Source: Robertmurraya_A mangrovi (lineage in GTDB: Bacteria; Bacillota; Bacilli; Bacillales; Cytobacillaceae). Taken from it: DNA of 64,000 bases. Numbering within the stretch: the first letter of the stretch is position 1; each line of letters begins with the position of its first letter. This document shows, piece by piece, positions 52,591 through 60,668 of this stretch. The position numbers and the translations under genes were made by a program. The notes under the pieces are model-generated. The model worked only from the letters and a program-made list of their open reading frames with translations, had not been told where the DNA came from and did not search any database. Location: the NCBI RefSeq assembly GCF_034427655.1, contig NZ_JAXOFX010000021.1, forward strand, positions 7,791 to 71,790. Reading direction: 5' to 3'.

Positions 52591-53144
52591 TCTTTGTTAC
52601 GGGCGGTGTAAGAAGTGGAAAAAGTAGTTTTGCAGAAAGGCTAGCGGAAATGGAATCAATCAGAACCGAGGGGTCTCTACATTATATAGCTACAGGAGTA
52701 AACTCTGATTCGGAGATGGCAAAAAGAATCGTTAGACATCAACAAGAAAGAACAAATAGCGAATTAGACTGGAATACATGGGAACAGTCCCATAATGTTG
52801 GAAACCTTGCGCCTAAATTTTCGAATAAAGACATCATCTTGTTGGATTGCTTAACAACCCTATTAAATAATGAATTTTTTACTCGTCATCAGGATTGGGA
52901 TGAGAAGTTTCAATTAGAAGTACAAGACTGGATTTTAACGGGTATTGATCAATTGAGGGAGAAGTGTCACACACTTATTGTTGTAAGCAATGAATTATTA
53001 CATGAAGGATTGCTTAATAATGATCTCGTTTTTATCTATGGTCGTTTAATTGGACGGTTACATCAGCAACTAGTAACTAACGCGGATCAAGCTTATTTAA
53101 TTGAGTCGGGTATTCCAATCTTAATGAAGGGGGAGAGAAGATGA
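52569..53144 (+). CDS. cobU: Adenosylcobinamide kinase/guanylyltransferase
   Basis: A 191-residue bifunctional enzyme. P-loop VTGGVRSGKSSFAERLAE is at residues 9-26, and the guanylylated-His region is HYIATGV...RIVRHQQER. It phosphorylates adenosylcobinamide and makes the GDP form. It starts at GTG 52569, with GGAGGTG 8 nt upstream, inside cobD. It is full-length, unlike the second CobU-like gene at 55945. Confidence 0.93.
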   Translation: MANTSRLVFVTGGVRSGKSSFAERLAEMESIRTEGSLHYIATGVNSDSEMAKRIVRHQQERTNSELDWNTWEQSHNVGNLAPKFSNKDIILLDCLTTLLNNEFFTRHQDWDEKFQLEVQDWILTGIDQLREKCHTLIVVSNELLHEGLLNNDLVFIYGRLIGRLHQQLVTNADQAYLIESGIPILMKGERR

Positions 53145-54649
53145 AGGGGGTTATGATACAAGGAACGGCATCGGATGTGGGAAAAAGTTTTATTGTCACT
53201 GCCTTATGCCGACTCTTTGTTAATGAAGGGTATAAAGTTACACCATTTAAGTCTCAAAACATGTCCAATAATTCTTACGTAACCCTTGATGGAAAAGAGA
53301 TTGGAAGAGCTCAAGGAATTCAAGCAGAGGCGGCTAAAATAGAAGCGACCGTTTGGATGAATCCAATTCTCTTGAAACCAAGATCGAATTTACAGTCCGA
53401 AGTAGTTTATTTAGGAAAAGCGGAGCAAGTATTGTCTGGAGTAGGATATCGTGAAACTTTTTACGAAAAGGGACTTGCAGTGATTCAGTCTGCCTTAACA
53501 GAACTACAAAAAGAATTTGATGTCGTCATTATCGAAGGTGCCGGTAGTCCAGTAGAAATCAATTTAAAAGATAAAGAGCTTGTGAATATGAAAGTGGCAG
53601 AAATAGCTGATGTTCCGGTCATTCTTGTAGCTGATATTGACCGTGGAGGGGTATTCGCCAGTATTGTAGGGACTTTAGAGCTCTTAACTGAAGATGAGAG
53701 ACGACGAGTGAAAGGGGTAATAATTAATAAATTCCGGGGAGATATCCATCTTTTTGAAGACGGCATAAGTTGGTTAGAAGAGAAAACTGGAATTCCTGTA
53801 TTAGGAGTGCTTCCTTATATAGAAAATCATATGATTGATGGTGAAGATTCTTTATCCATTCAAAATAATGGTAAAAGTGAAGGGGCTGACCTAGACATCG
53901 CTGTCATCCAGTTACCTTTTATATCAAATTATAGTGATATAGAACCGTTTATGTTAGAAGAAGATGTCCGTGTGCGTTGGGTAAAAAACGCGGCGGAATT
54001 CGGAAATCCGGATGCTGTTATTATTCCTGGAACGAAGAGTACGATAAAGGATTTACAGTACATAAAACAAAACGGCCTGGTCGATAGGATTTATCATCAT
54101 ATTGAGAAAGCTAAACCAATCATTGGAATATGTGGTGGATTTCAAATGTTAGGGAAGGAACTGATTGATGAAGCAGGGACAGACACCGGTACCCTTGATA
54201 GTCGAAAGAAGGGTTTAAATATCATTCCGGCAGTAACAACCTTTTATCAGCATAAAGAAACTGTCCGTACCAAAGGAAGGTTTCACCCTTCTACAAAACT
54301 TAGCTTAAAGCGAGAAGTAGAGGGTTATGAAGTTCATTTAGGTAGGACAGAAATTGAGAATGGCTGTTATTTTTTAGAGTTAGATAATGGCCAAGCGGAG
54401 GGGTATTACGATAAGGGTGGAAAAGTGATTGGTACGTATATCCATCACCTTTTTCATAATGATGAATTGAGAAATCATTGGCTGAATCAAATACGTGAAA
54501 GTAAGGGTCTGCCTCGAAGGAAAGTGCTTGAGACGGCTAGTTTAAAAGCACAAAAGTATGATGAGTTGGCTAACCATGTTATGAGCCATTTGAATTGGGA
54601 GCAAGTTTTATCAATTGTAAACGGGAGAAAACAAAATGAAGTGGATTAA
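53141..54649 (+). CDS. cobQ: Cobyric acid synthase
   Basis: A 502-residue amidotransferase. The N-terminal dethiobiotin-synthetase-like domain has IQGTASDVGKSFIVTALCR; the C-terminal class I GATase domain has the active Cys in PIIGICGGFQMLG and a late His in GTYIHHLFHND. It converts adenosylcobyrinate diamide to cobyric acid by four amidations. No corrin-ring genes are in the window, so it may act on scavenged intermediates. GGGGGAGAG precedes ATG 53141. Confidence 0.94.
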   Translation: MKGVMIQGTASDVGKSFIVTALCRLFVNEGYKVTPFKSQNMSNNSYVTLDGKEIGRAQGIQAEAAKIEATVWMNPILLKPRSNLQSEVVYLGKAEQVLSGVGYRETFYEKGLAVIQSALTELQKEFDVVIIEGAGSPVEINLKDKELVNMKVAEIADVPVILVADIDRGGVFASIVGTLELLTEDERRRVKGVIINKFRGDIHLFEDGISWLEEKTGIPVLGVLPYIENHMIDGEDSLSIQNNGKSEGADLDIAVIQLPFISNYSDIEPFMLEEDVRVRWVKNAAEFGNPDAVIIPGTKSTIKDLQYIKQNGLVDRIYHHIEKAKPIIGICGGFQMLGKELIDEAGTDTGTLDSRKKGLNIIPAVTTFYQHKETVRTKGRFHPSTKLSLKREVEGYEVHLGRTEIENGCYFLELDNGQAEGYYDKGGKVIGTYIHHLFHNDELRNHWLNQIRESKGLPRRKVLETASLKAQKYDELANHVMSHLNWEQVLSIVNGRKQNEVD

Positions 54650-55427
54650 AGGGTTTTTAATTAATCTACAATTTTTTACTAGTATCCCAATTCCTATTGC
54701 ACTCCCAATGGATCAAGGTCATTTAAGGCATGCGATCAAAACTTTTCCCATATTAGGTTTGTTTCAAGGATTACTATACGCCTTAATATTATTTTTACTT
54801 ACGGAATGGTCACCCTTTTCAGCTTTGGCAATCGCTTTCCTTCTTTGGTTGCTCACAATAGTAATAACTGGAGGAATTCATCTAGATGGCTGGATGGATG
54901 CGAGTGATGCTTATTTTTCCTATCAAAGTACTGAAAAACGATTAGAAATCATGAGTGATCCGAGGACGGGTGCTTTCGGTGTACTTTCGGTCTTAGTATT
55001 GTTAAGCTCTCGTTTTTTGTTCATCTACGAGATTATTGAAAGGGTCAATCTTGTTTCCTATTTATTGATTGCGCTCATCCCGTTTTTTAGTAAATTAGTG
55101 ATGGGGATGCTTCTGTTAACGGTTCCTTCAGCTAAAGATAAGGGATTGGCAATCATGTTTCAACAAGCTGCAAAGCCTAGCTCTCTAGCAGCGTATCCTT
55201 TCTATATCGTCATATGCATTGCTCTACTCACATTTCTAGATCTCTATTTAATTGTTCTAGCGCTCATTCTTAATCTGGTTGCGTTAGGGTGTTACTTTGT
55301 TATTCGTGCTAAAGTTCGAAGATGGTTTGGTGGAATCACAGGAGATGTAGTAGGAGCTTCTGTAGAAGGGACGGAGATATTGCTATGGATGACCGTGTGG
55401 TTATTACACTATTTCGTCATGGGCTAA
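54636..55427 (+). CDS. cobS: Adenosylcobinamide-GDP ribazoletransferase (cobalamin synthase)
   Basis: A 263-residue membrane protein with about six helices. The conserved ITGGIHLDGWMDASDAYFS and MSDPRTGAFGVLSVLVLLSSRF mark CobS. It joins adenosylcobinamide-GDP and alpha-ribazole (phosphate) at the membrane. It overlaps cobQ by 14 nt and cobC by 43 nt. Confidence 0.94.
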   Translation: MKWIKGFLINLQFFTSIPIPIALPMDQGHLRHAIKTFPILGLFQGLLYALILFLLTEWSPFSALAIAFLLWLLTIVITGGIHLDGWMDASDAYFSYQSTEKRLEIMSDPRTGAFGVLSVLVLLSSRFLFIYEIIERVNLVSYLLIALIPFFSKLVMGMLLLTVPSAKDKGLAIMFQQAAKPSSLAAYPFYIVICIALLTFLDLYLIVLALILNLVALGCYFVIRAKVRRWFGGITGDVVGASVEGTEILLWMTVWLLHYFVMG

Positions 55428-55993
55428 CAGAAGCAAACAGGAGAAAGGAATATTTGGGGTGGACGGACTCACCTTTATGTTTTTCTCATAGTCCATCAAA
55501 TATGGATTACTATGAATTATATTTTTCAAGCGATTTAAATAGATGTATAGCAACCTTAAAGAAATATGCTCCAGATGTTAAACCCCATCTATTAACGGAG
55601 TTTCGAGAAATGAACTTTGGGGTTTTTGAAGGAAAAACTTATGAACAACTTAAAGACTGTGAAGATTACCAGAAATGGATAGCCTGGCCTTTTAAACATA
55701 CTCCTCCTAATGGTGAGGCGTTTGAAGATTTTTCAATCAGGATTGAGGATGGATGGCAAAAGGTCATTAATACTATTGAAAAAAAACAGGCTCGAAAGAC
55801 ATTAATTATGACACACGGTGGAGTGATTCGTTACTTATTAACCACATACGCTCCTAATAAACGAGAGTTCTGGGATTGGTCTGTTTCTCATGAGATGGGG
55901 TATGAGCTTATTTTCGATAGAGATGGTTTAAGGAGGGGAGAGCGGTGCACTTTGTTACGGGAGGTGCCTTTAACGGCAAACGAGCATGGGTAA
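55385..55993 (+). CDS. cobC: Alpha-ribazole phosphatase-like histidine phosphatase
   Basis: A 202-residue phosphoglycerate-mutase-fold protein with the catalytic TLFRHGLTEANRRKEYLGWTDSPL, a supporting Glu in REMNFGVFEGKTYEQL, and the second His in LIMTHGGVIRYLLTTYAP. It probably removes phosphate from alpha-ribazole or adenosylcobalamin phosphate. ATG 55385 lies inside cobS in another frame. Confidence 0.88.
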   Translation: MDDRVVITLFRHGLTEANRRKEYLGWTDSPLCFSHSPSNMDYYELYFSSDLNRCIATLKKYAPDVKPHLLTEFREMNFGVFEGKTYEQLKDCEDYQKWIAWPFKHTPPNGEAFEDFSIRIEDGWQKVINTIEKKQARKTLIMTHGGVIRYLLTTYAPNKREFWDWSVSHEMGYELIFDRDGLRRGERCTLLREVPLTANEHG

Positions 55994-56355
55994 AGAATTT
56001 ATTGAATAACGAATGTCACTGGATTTCCTCCTATCAAGGAGAAGAATTTCCAAACCCTACAACCTTTAAAGGAAAGGTCGTTTTAGAGGGAATGGAGCAA
56101 TGGACGAAAAAGTATTCTCGGGAACATTGGCGAGAAAATTTAAAACAATGGTTAGTATGGGAAAAGGAATCAGCTGATAGACAAGTCATTGTGATTGGAA
56201 CAGATATCATGAAAGGAATTGTTCCAATGGAAAAAGAACATAGAAACTGGCGTGATTTAACAGGCTGGGTCTATCAGGATATTGTAAGTCTTTCAAGTAG
56301 AGTAGATATTATTTGGTATGGAATCAATCAAACAATTAAGGAGGAAGAATTATGA
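55945..56355 (+). CDS. CobU-like protein, short and P-loop altered
   Basis: A 136-residue relative of CobU. The start MHFVTGGAFNGKRAWVK keeps the TGG-x(4)-GK outline but has Arg in place of the usual Ser/Thr after Lys. The end (GIVPMEKEHRNWRDLTGWVYQDIVSLSSRVDIIWYGI) follows the C-terminal part of CobU. The central segment with the guanylylated His is missing or very different. It is fully embedded in the operon, overlapping cobC by 49 nt and pduO by 4 nt, so it is translated. The function is uncertain. Confidence 0.7.
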   Translation: MHFVTGGAFNGKRAWVKNLLNNECHWISSYQGEEFPNPTTFKGKVVLEGMEQWTKKYSREHWRENLKQWLVWEKESADRQVIVIGTDIMKGIVPMEKEHRNWRDLTGWVYQDIVSLSSRVDIIWYGINQTIKEEEL

Positions 56356-56933
56356 GAATTTATACAAGAACAGGGGATAAAGGACAGACAAGTATTATTG
56401 GAGGAAGAGTGGATAAAGATGATGTACGTGTAGAAGCGTATGGAACGGTAGATGAAGTCAATTGCTTTGTTGGCCAAGCCATTACAGAACTTGATACAGA
56501 GCTTTTTAAAGATGTGTTAGAAGACTTAGAGAAAATACAGCATGAGTTATTTGATTGTGGTGGCGACTTAGCAAATGTGATGAAAAACAGAGAACCGAAG
56601 CTGACAGAAGAAGCGGTTACTTACTTAGAATGTAAGATTGATGAATTTATTAAGGAAGCACCGGAATTAGAGCGCTTTATTTTACCAGGGGGAACAAAAC
56701 CGTCAGCTTCTATTCATATTGCTCGAACGGTTACTCGTCGTGCAGAACGCTTAGTTGTGACATTAGTTAAAGAAGACCCGACAGTCCCTGTAGTATGTAG
56801 GCAATATTTAAACCGCTTATCAGATTACTTCTTTGCTCTTGCAAGAGTGATTAACTTCCGTTTGAACGTAAAGGATGTTGAGTATGTAAGAAGTGCAAAA
56901 GTGTTTAGAGAGGGAAAACGCAAGGAGGACTAA
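56352..56933 (+). CDS. pduO: Cob(I)alamin adenosyltransferase, PduO type
   Basis: A 193-residue ATP:corrinoid adenosyltransferase. TRTGDKGQTSIIGGRVDKDDVRVEAYGTVDEVNCFVG is the N-terminal ATP-binding signature, and PGGTKPSASIHIARTVTRRAERLVV with NRLSDYFFALAR completes the active site. It adds the adenosyl group needed by riboswitch and enzymes. AGGAGG precedes ATG 56352. Confidence 0.95.
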   Translation: MRIYTRTGDKGQTSIIGGRVDKDDVRVEAYGTVDEVNCFVGQAITELDTELFKDVLEDLEKIQHELFDCGGDLANVMKNREPKLTEEAVTYLECKIDEFIKEAPELERFILPGGTKPSASIHIARTVTRRAERLVVTLVKEDPTVPVVCRQYLNRLSDYFFALARVINFRLNVKDVEYVRSAKVFREGKRKED

Positions 56934-56937
56934 TCAA

Positions 56938-57432
56938 ATGAAAGTAAAAACATTAAGTCTACTTGCACTTTTTATTGCTCTAGCTGTTGTTGGTGCAGCG
57001 ATCAAAGTTCCGGCAGTTGTGGGAAGTGTTGCTTTAGATACTTTTCCAGCTTTACTTGCTACCGTTCTTATAGGTAGTGGGGCTGGGGCTATTGTTGCAG
57101 CGGGAGGACATTTAATATCTGCTCTTTTTGGTGGAATGCCACTCGGGCCTATGCACTTTTTAGTTGCACTTGAGATGTCCTTGATCGTATTTTTCTTTGG
57201 AGCACTTTATCGTAAGGGTAAAAAATATATGGCAGCTATTTGGTTTGTTTTAAGTAATACGTTATTGGCACCTTTGCCTTTTTTATTTTTAATGGGTATG
57301 GGCTTTTACATGGCGATTGTTCCATCCATTCTTATAGGTTCTTTGATTAATATAGTTGTTTCGTTCCTTCTCATTCCTAGAGTAGCACAATTTTTTGTAC
57401 CATCCCTATTAGAAGGGACAATGAAATCATGA
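56938..57432 (+). CDS. cblT: ECF-type S component, probable alpha-ribazole transporter (CblT)
   Basis: A 164-residue membrane protein with five or six helices (LSLLALFIALAVVGAAIKVP; GSGAGAIVAAGGHLISALFGGMPLGP). Size and motif are those of ECF S components. In Listeria and related Bacillota, CblT lies next to CblS and takes up alpha-ribazole for B12 assembly. The position here, followed by a CblS-like gene, supports the same role. AGGAGG precedes ATG 56938. Confidence 0.8.
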   Translation: MKVKTLSLLALFIALAVVGAAIKVPAVVGSVALDTFPALLATVLIGSGAGAIVAAGGHLISALFGGMPLGPMHFLVALEMSLIVFFFGALYRKGKKYMAAIWFVLSNTLLAPLPFLFLMGMGFYMAIVPSILIGSLINIVVSFLLIPRVAQFFVPSLLEGTMKS

Positions 57433-58130
57433 GAAATGTCGTAACGGTTCCGCTAAATGAGGGTGAGTGTTTAGTTATTGCAAGTGATAACTCTGGTGGT
57501 GTCGGTATAAAAGAGTTAGATAGCGTCCAAGTAAGTTATGAAATCGTTTCTTATTATTCTTTTCGTGTGGCCGTTATGGATTGCATAGCTGCTGGTGCGA
57601 TGCCTATTTCGGTTGTTTTGCATAATTTTTGTGGTAATGATTACTGGGATATACTTGTGAGTGGTGTGAAAAAGGGGCTAGCTGAAATTAACTTAGCTCA
57701 CCTTACCGTTACAGGAAGTACGGAGAGTAATTTTTCCATGAGGCAATCTGCTGTAGGTATTGTGGTTATTGGTAGAAAAGTGATGGAGAAGAGTGAAATC
57801 TCCCTGGAGAATAATATGAAAGTAGCTGTCATTGGTCGTCCACTTGTCGGCGAGGAAGTAATCACTCATGGTAGTGAGGTAGCACCATTAAGTTTATTCA
57901 AGGAGATTGCTGACCTAGAGGATGTTAGACTCTGGCCGGTTGGTTCTAAAGGGATCTTATATGAGATTAAACGTATGTTTGGCGGGGGATTTCAAAAAGT
58001 CAATACCGATTTAAATTTAAAAGTGTCATCAGGCCCTTCCACCTGTTTTATTGTTGCCTATGACGAAAAAATAGAATTGAGTATAAAACAACTTTCTGGG
58101 GAGCTATTTCATCCTGTCTCACTTAATTAA
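57429..58130 (+). CDS. cblS: Probable alpha-ribazole kinase (CblS), AIR synthase-fold
   Basis: A 233-residue protein of the PurM/ThiL/AIR-synthase fold: DNSGGVGIKELD near the start, RVAVMDCIAAGAMPISVVLHNF, and a C-terminal GPSTCFIVAY. CblS phosphorylates salvaged alpha-ribazole in Listeria innocua. It overlaps cblT by 4 nt and is last in the B12 operon, followed by a terminator. Confidence 0.8.
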   Translation: MRNVVTVPLNEGECLVIASDNSGGVGIKELDSVQVSYEIVSYYSFRVAVMDCIAAGAMPISVVLHNFCGNDYWDILVSGVKKGLAEINLAHLTVTGSTESNFSMRQSAVGIVVIGRKVMEKSEISLENNMKVAVIGRPLVGEEVITHGSEVAPLSLFKEIADLEDVRLWPVGSKGILYEIKRMFGGGFQKVNTDLNLKVSSGPSTCFIVAYDEKIELSIKQLSGELFHPVSLN

Positions 58131-58213
58131 AGAGTAATTGTAAGAATAAGCAAGGAATTGAATGGAATCAACGAAATTACCAAGTTTTAAAGACTGGACT
58201 ATAACGAGTGTAG

Positions 58214-58240
58214 AACTCTCCTAATGATGGGGAGTTTTTT
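58214..58240 (+). terminator. Terminator of the cobalamin operon
   Basis: AACTCTCC and GGGGAGTT arms around a short loop, with seven T residues after. Confidence 0.85.
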
Positions 58241-58438
58241 TATCGTTTAGGAAAGACCGAGGCGCTTGCGCTTTTGTTCGTACCAGTAGAAATCATTTAA
58301 AACAAAGGGTAATTATATGCGGAATTAGAACTTTTTTGATAAGCTATTGTGTATTGTAGAAAAATAGTTTAGACATCATCCTTTCAAAACTAAAAACTAA
58401 CAATAAATTAAACGGTAGGAAAAGTGAGGAAAGTTGCG

Positions 58439-58783
58439 ATGCCATGGATTTACTTATTTATAGCAGGGTTGAGTGAAATTGGTTGGGCATTTGGATTAAA
58501 ATACTCGAAAGGATTCACAGAACCTGTGCCAAGTGTTATTACGCTCGTTCTAATCATATTTAGCTTTATTTTATTTTCAAAATCCTTAAATGAAATCCCA
58601 ATAGGTACAGCTTATGCGGTGTTTACAGGTATTGGTGCAGCAGGTACGGTGCTTATAGGTATGTTGTTCTTAAATGAAGAAGGCGGATTAATAAAGGTAT
58701 TATTATTAGTTCTATTAATAGGTGGAATTATTGGACTAAAAGCAACATCGAAGGATGAAGTAGAAACGGTAAAGGAGAACTAG
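58439..58783 (+). CDS. SMR-family multidrug/guanidinium efflux subunit A
   Basis: A 114-residue protein with four helices and the SMR opening PWIYLFIAGLSEIGWAFGLKYSKGF, including the functional Glu in helix 1. GTAYAVFTGIGAAGTVLIGMLFL is the dimer-interface helix. AGGA lies 8 nt before ATG 58439. With the next gene it forms a heterodimeric pair like YkkCD or YvdRS. No guanidine riboswitch is seen upstream. Confidence 0.9.
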   Translation: MPWIYLFIAGLSEIGWAFGLKYSKGFTEPVPSVITLVLIIFSFILFSKSLNEIPIGTAYAVFTGIGAAGTVLIGMLFLNEEGGLIKVLLLVLLIGGIIGLKATSKDEVETVKEN

Positions 58784-58784
58784 C

Positions 58785-59099
58785 ATGGCCTGGATATTTT
58801 TAATCATCGCTGGTTTTGGAGAAATCGGTTTTGTGATTTTCATGAAATTATCTGAAGGATTTACTCGTCATAAATATACCCTATTATCTGTGGTTTCAGG
58901 AATGTTTAGTTTCTACTTCCTATCTAAAGCTCTATTAACGATACCCATTGGAACAGGTTATAGTATATGGACAGGAATTGGAGCGGCAGGAAGTGTTATT
59001 GTTGGCATGTTGTTCTTCAAAGAATCAAAAAATTGGTTAAGAATCGTCTTTATCTCAATGATTATTTTAAGTGTCGTTGGTTTGAAGGTAATTAGTTAA
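58785..59099 (+). CDS. SMR-family efflux subunit B
   Basis: A 104-residue four-helix SMR protein beginning AWIFLIIAGFGEIGFVIFMKLSEGF, with the conserved Glu13-type residue and SIWTGIGAAGSVIVGMLFF. It starts 1 nt after the stop codon of subunit A, and AAGGAG lies upstream. The pair probably works as an antiparallel heterodimer exporting cations. Confidence 0.9.
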   Translation: MAWIFLIIAGFGEIGFVIFMKLSEGFTRHKYTLLSVVSGMFSFYFLSKALLTIPIGTGYSIWTGIGAAGSVIVGMLFFKESKNWLRIVFISMIILSVVGLKVIS

Positions 59100-59104
59100 A
59101 TCGA

Positions 59105-59138
59105 AAAGAGGCAAGCCTTGGAGGTGAGCCTCTTTTTC
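59105..59138 (+). terminator. Terminator of the SMR pair
   Basis: AAGAGGC and GCCTCTTTTT arms, with an inner CCTTGGAGG, end in a T run. Confidence 0.75.
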
Positions 59139-59230
59139 CATTTTGAAAAGAGTATACAAATAGAGGAATTTATCGATTTTTATCGAAAGATTGTTTATGA
59201 AAATATTTACAAAACACGATTGGAGATATT

Positions 59231-59968
59231 ATGGACTATCAAATTGTTACTTTGAAAGAGCAGCCTGAATTGGAAAAAGAACTAGGTAGACTACATGAAA
59301 TCGGTTGGCCAACTTTTATGAGGATGGACCCTGTCGCCGATTTGTATTGGGATCGAATGTTGACAAATTATCCAGAACTTCAATTTTTCTTATTAGAAGG
59401 AGATCGAATTCTAGCTTGCGGACATGCAATAGGCTTTGAATGGGATGGTGAAATTGCTAATCTCCCTGAAGGTTGGGATGGCGTAATAGAGAAAGGTGTA
59501 CTGGATAAAGAAGCAAACAAGAACATTAACGCTGTTTCGGCAATCTCTATTGTAATAGACCCTGCCCACCAAGGAAAAGGGTTAAGTGAAATAATGGTGC
59601 GTGCGATGAAGGGGCTAGCAAAGAACGCTGGTCTAACACAAATGGTAGCCCCTGTGCGACCTTCAATGAAACCGAAATATCCATTACTACCAATTGAATC
59701 TTATGCCTATTTAATTAGAGAAGATGGTCAACCGTTTGATCCTTGGATTCGTGTACATTGTAAAACAGGAGCTGAAATTGTTGCTATTGCCCATCAGTCG
59801 ATGATTGTAGAAGCAGAGATTGCTGATTGGGAGAAGTGGACTGGTATGAAGCTACCTTTAACAGGAGAGTATGTGATACCAGGAGCCCTTGTTCCTTTAG
59901 TTGTTAATATAGAAGAAAACAAGGCTGTTTATGTCGAACCAAATGTTTGGTTAAGACATCATTTATAA
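59231..59968 (+). CDS. GNAT-type acetyltransferase
   Basis: A 245-residue protein. The acetyl-CoA motif is AISIVIDPAHQGKGLSEIMVRAMKGLAKNAGL in the middle. N-terminal DYQIVTLKEQPELEKELGRLHEIGWPTFM and the long C-terminal part (IRVHCKTGAEIVAIAHQSMIVEAEIADWEKWTGMKLP) differ from short GNATs. The substrate is unknown. GGAG precedes ATG 59231. Confidence 0.82.
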   Translation: MDYQIVTLKEQPELEKELGRLHEIGWPTFMRMDPVADLYWDRMLTNYPELQFFLLEGDRILACGHAIGFEWDGEIANLPEGWDGVIEKGVLDKEANKNINAVSAISIVIDPAHQGKGLSEIMVRAMKGLAKNAGLTQMVAPVRPSMKPKYPLLPIESYAYLIREDGQPFDPWIRVHCKTGAEIVAIAHQSMIVEAEIADWEKWTGMKLPLTGEYVIPGALVPLVVNIEENKAVYVEPNVWLRHHL

Positions 59969-60035
59969 TGAATTTATTTAAAGTAGAAAAGCATCAATTA
60001 CAAAGTCAATATGAAATGGTTGAGGTGAACGGTAA

Positions 60036-60419
60036 ATGAAGCTTAGTATGGGTTATGTCATTTTATATGTACAGGACTTGGAAAAAACTAAATACTTTTA
60101 TGGTGAACTGTTGGGATTTTCTCTTAGAGGAGAATATGGTACATACATAGAATATGACACGGGTTCTACCATTCTCTCCATGAACACGAGAGAAGGAGGG
60201 CGGGAAGTAACCAATCTACCTATTCCAGATGACTCTAGAAAAGAACAGACTTTTGAACTTGGATTTGTGACGCAGGAAGTAGAGAAAGTGGTAGAAAAAC
60301 TCCGAATAGCAGGAGTTCCTGTCTTAATGGAGCCAAGAGAAAAACCTTGGGGTCAAAAAGTTGCTTATGTTGAAGATCCAGATGGTCATTATATTGAGAT
60401 ATGTTCACCTATGGGCTAG
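60036..60419 (+). CDS. VOC (glyoxalase/bleomycin resistance fold) protein
   Basis: A 127-residue protein with two beta-alpha-beta-beta-beta units: MGYVILYVQDLEKTKYFYGELLGFSLRGEYGTYIEYDTG, then ELGFVTQEVEKVVEKLRIAGV and KVAYVEDPDGHYIEICSP. The Glu in YIEIC and a polar residue near the start are the usual metal ligands. The reaction is unknown. Confidence 0.85.
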   Translation: MKLSMGYVILYVQDLEKTKYFYGELLGFSLRGEYGTYIEYDTGSTILSMNTREGGREVTNLPIPDDSRKEQTFELGFVTQEVEKVVEKLRIAGVPVLMEPREKPWGQKVAYVEDPDGHYIEICSPMG

Positions 60420-60431
60420 GTTAAATTGTTA

Positions 60432-60462
60432 AAGGAGACAGTGTGAGAACACTGTTTCTTTT
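60432..60462 (+). terminator. Terminator after the VOC gene
   Basis: AGGAGACAGTGT and ACACTGTTTCTTT arms around a short loop, then TTTTTG. Confidence 0.8.
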
Positions 60463-60668
60463 TGTTTTAAAATATTATTTTAGGCATGACAATTAAAGGA
60501 GTAAATGAAAGGAGAAATGAGATAAAGAGAGTATGTATCTTAAACAAACGCTTTCATTTTGGGTTGTAAAAATCTGTAGATGTGATATGATTCAATATGT
60601 TTTCATCGGCCCGACTTTGATGAGAGTTCAAAGTCAGAATTAAAAATGAATATATAAGGGGTGTTTTT

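Noticed and set aside
58250..58285. A third copy of the 145-bp repeat
   Set aside because: Only about 20 bases (GAGGCGCTTGCGCTTTTG) resemble the repeat's end, too little to call a copy.
58241..58438. A guanidine riboswitch ahead of the SMR pair
   Set aside because: The conserved ykkC motifs are not present in the leader.
60600..60668. A riboswitch ahead of the SulP transporter
   Set aside because: Only one small stem-loop is present, without any recognisable family core or T run.
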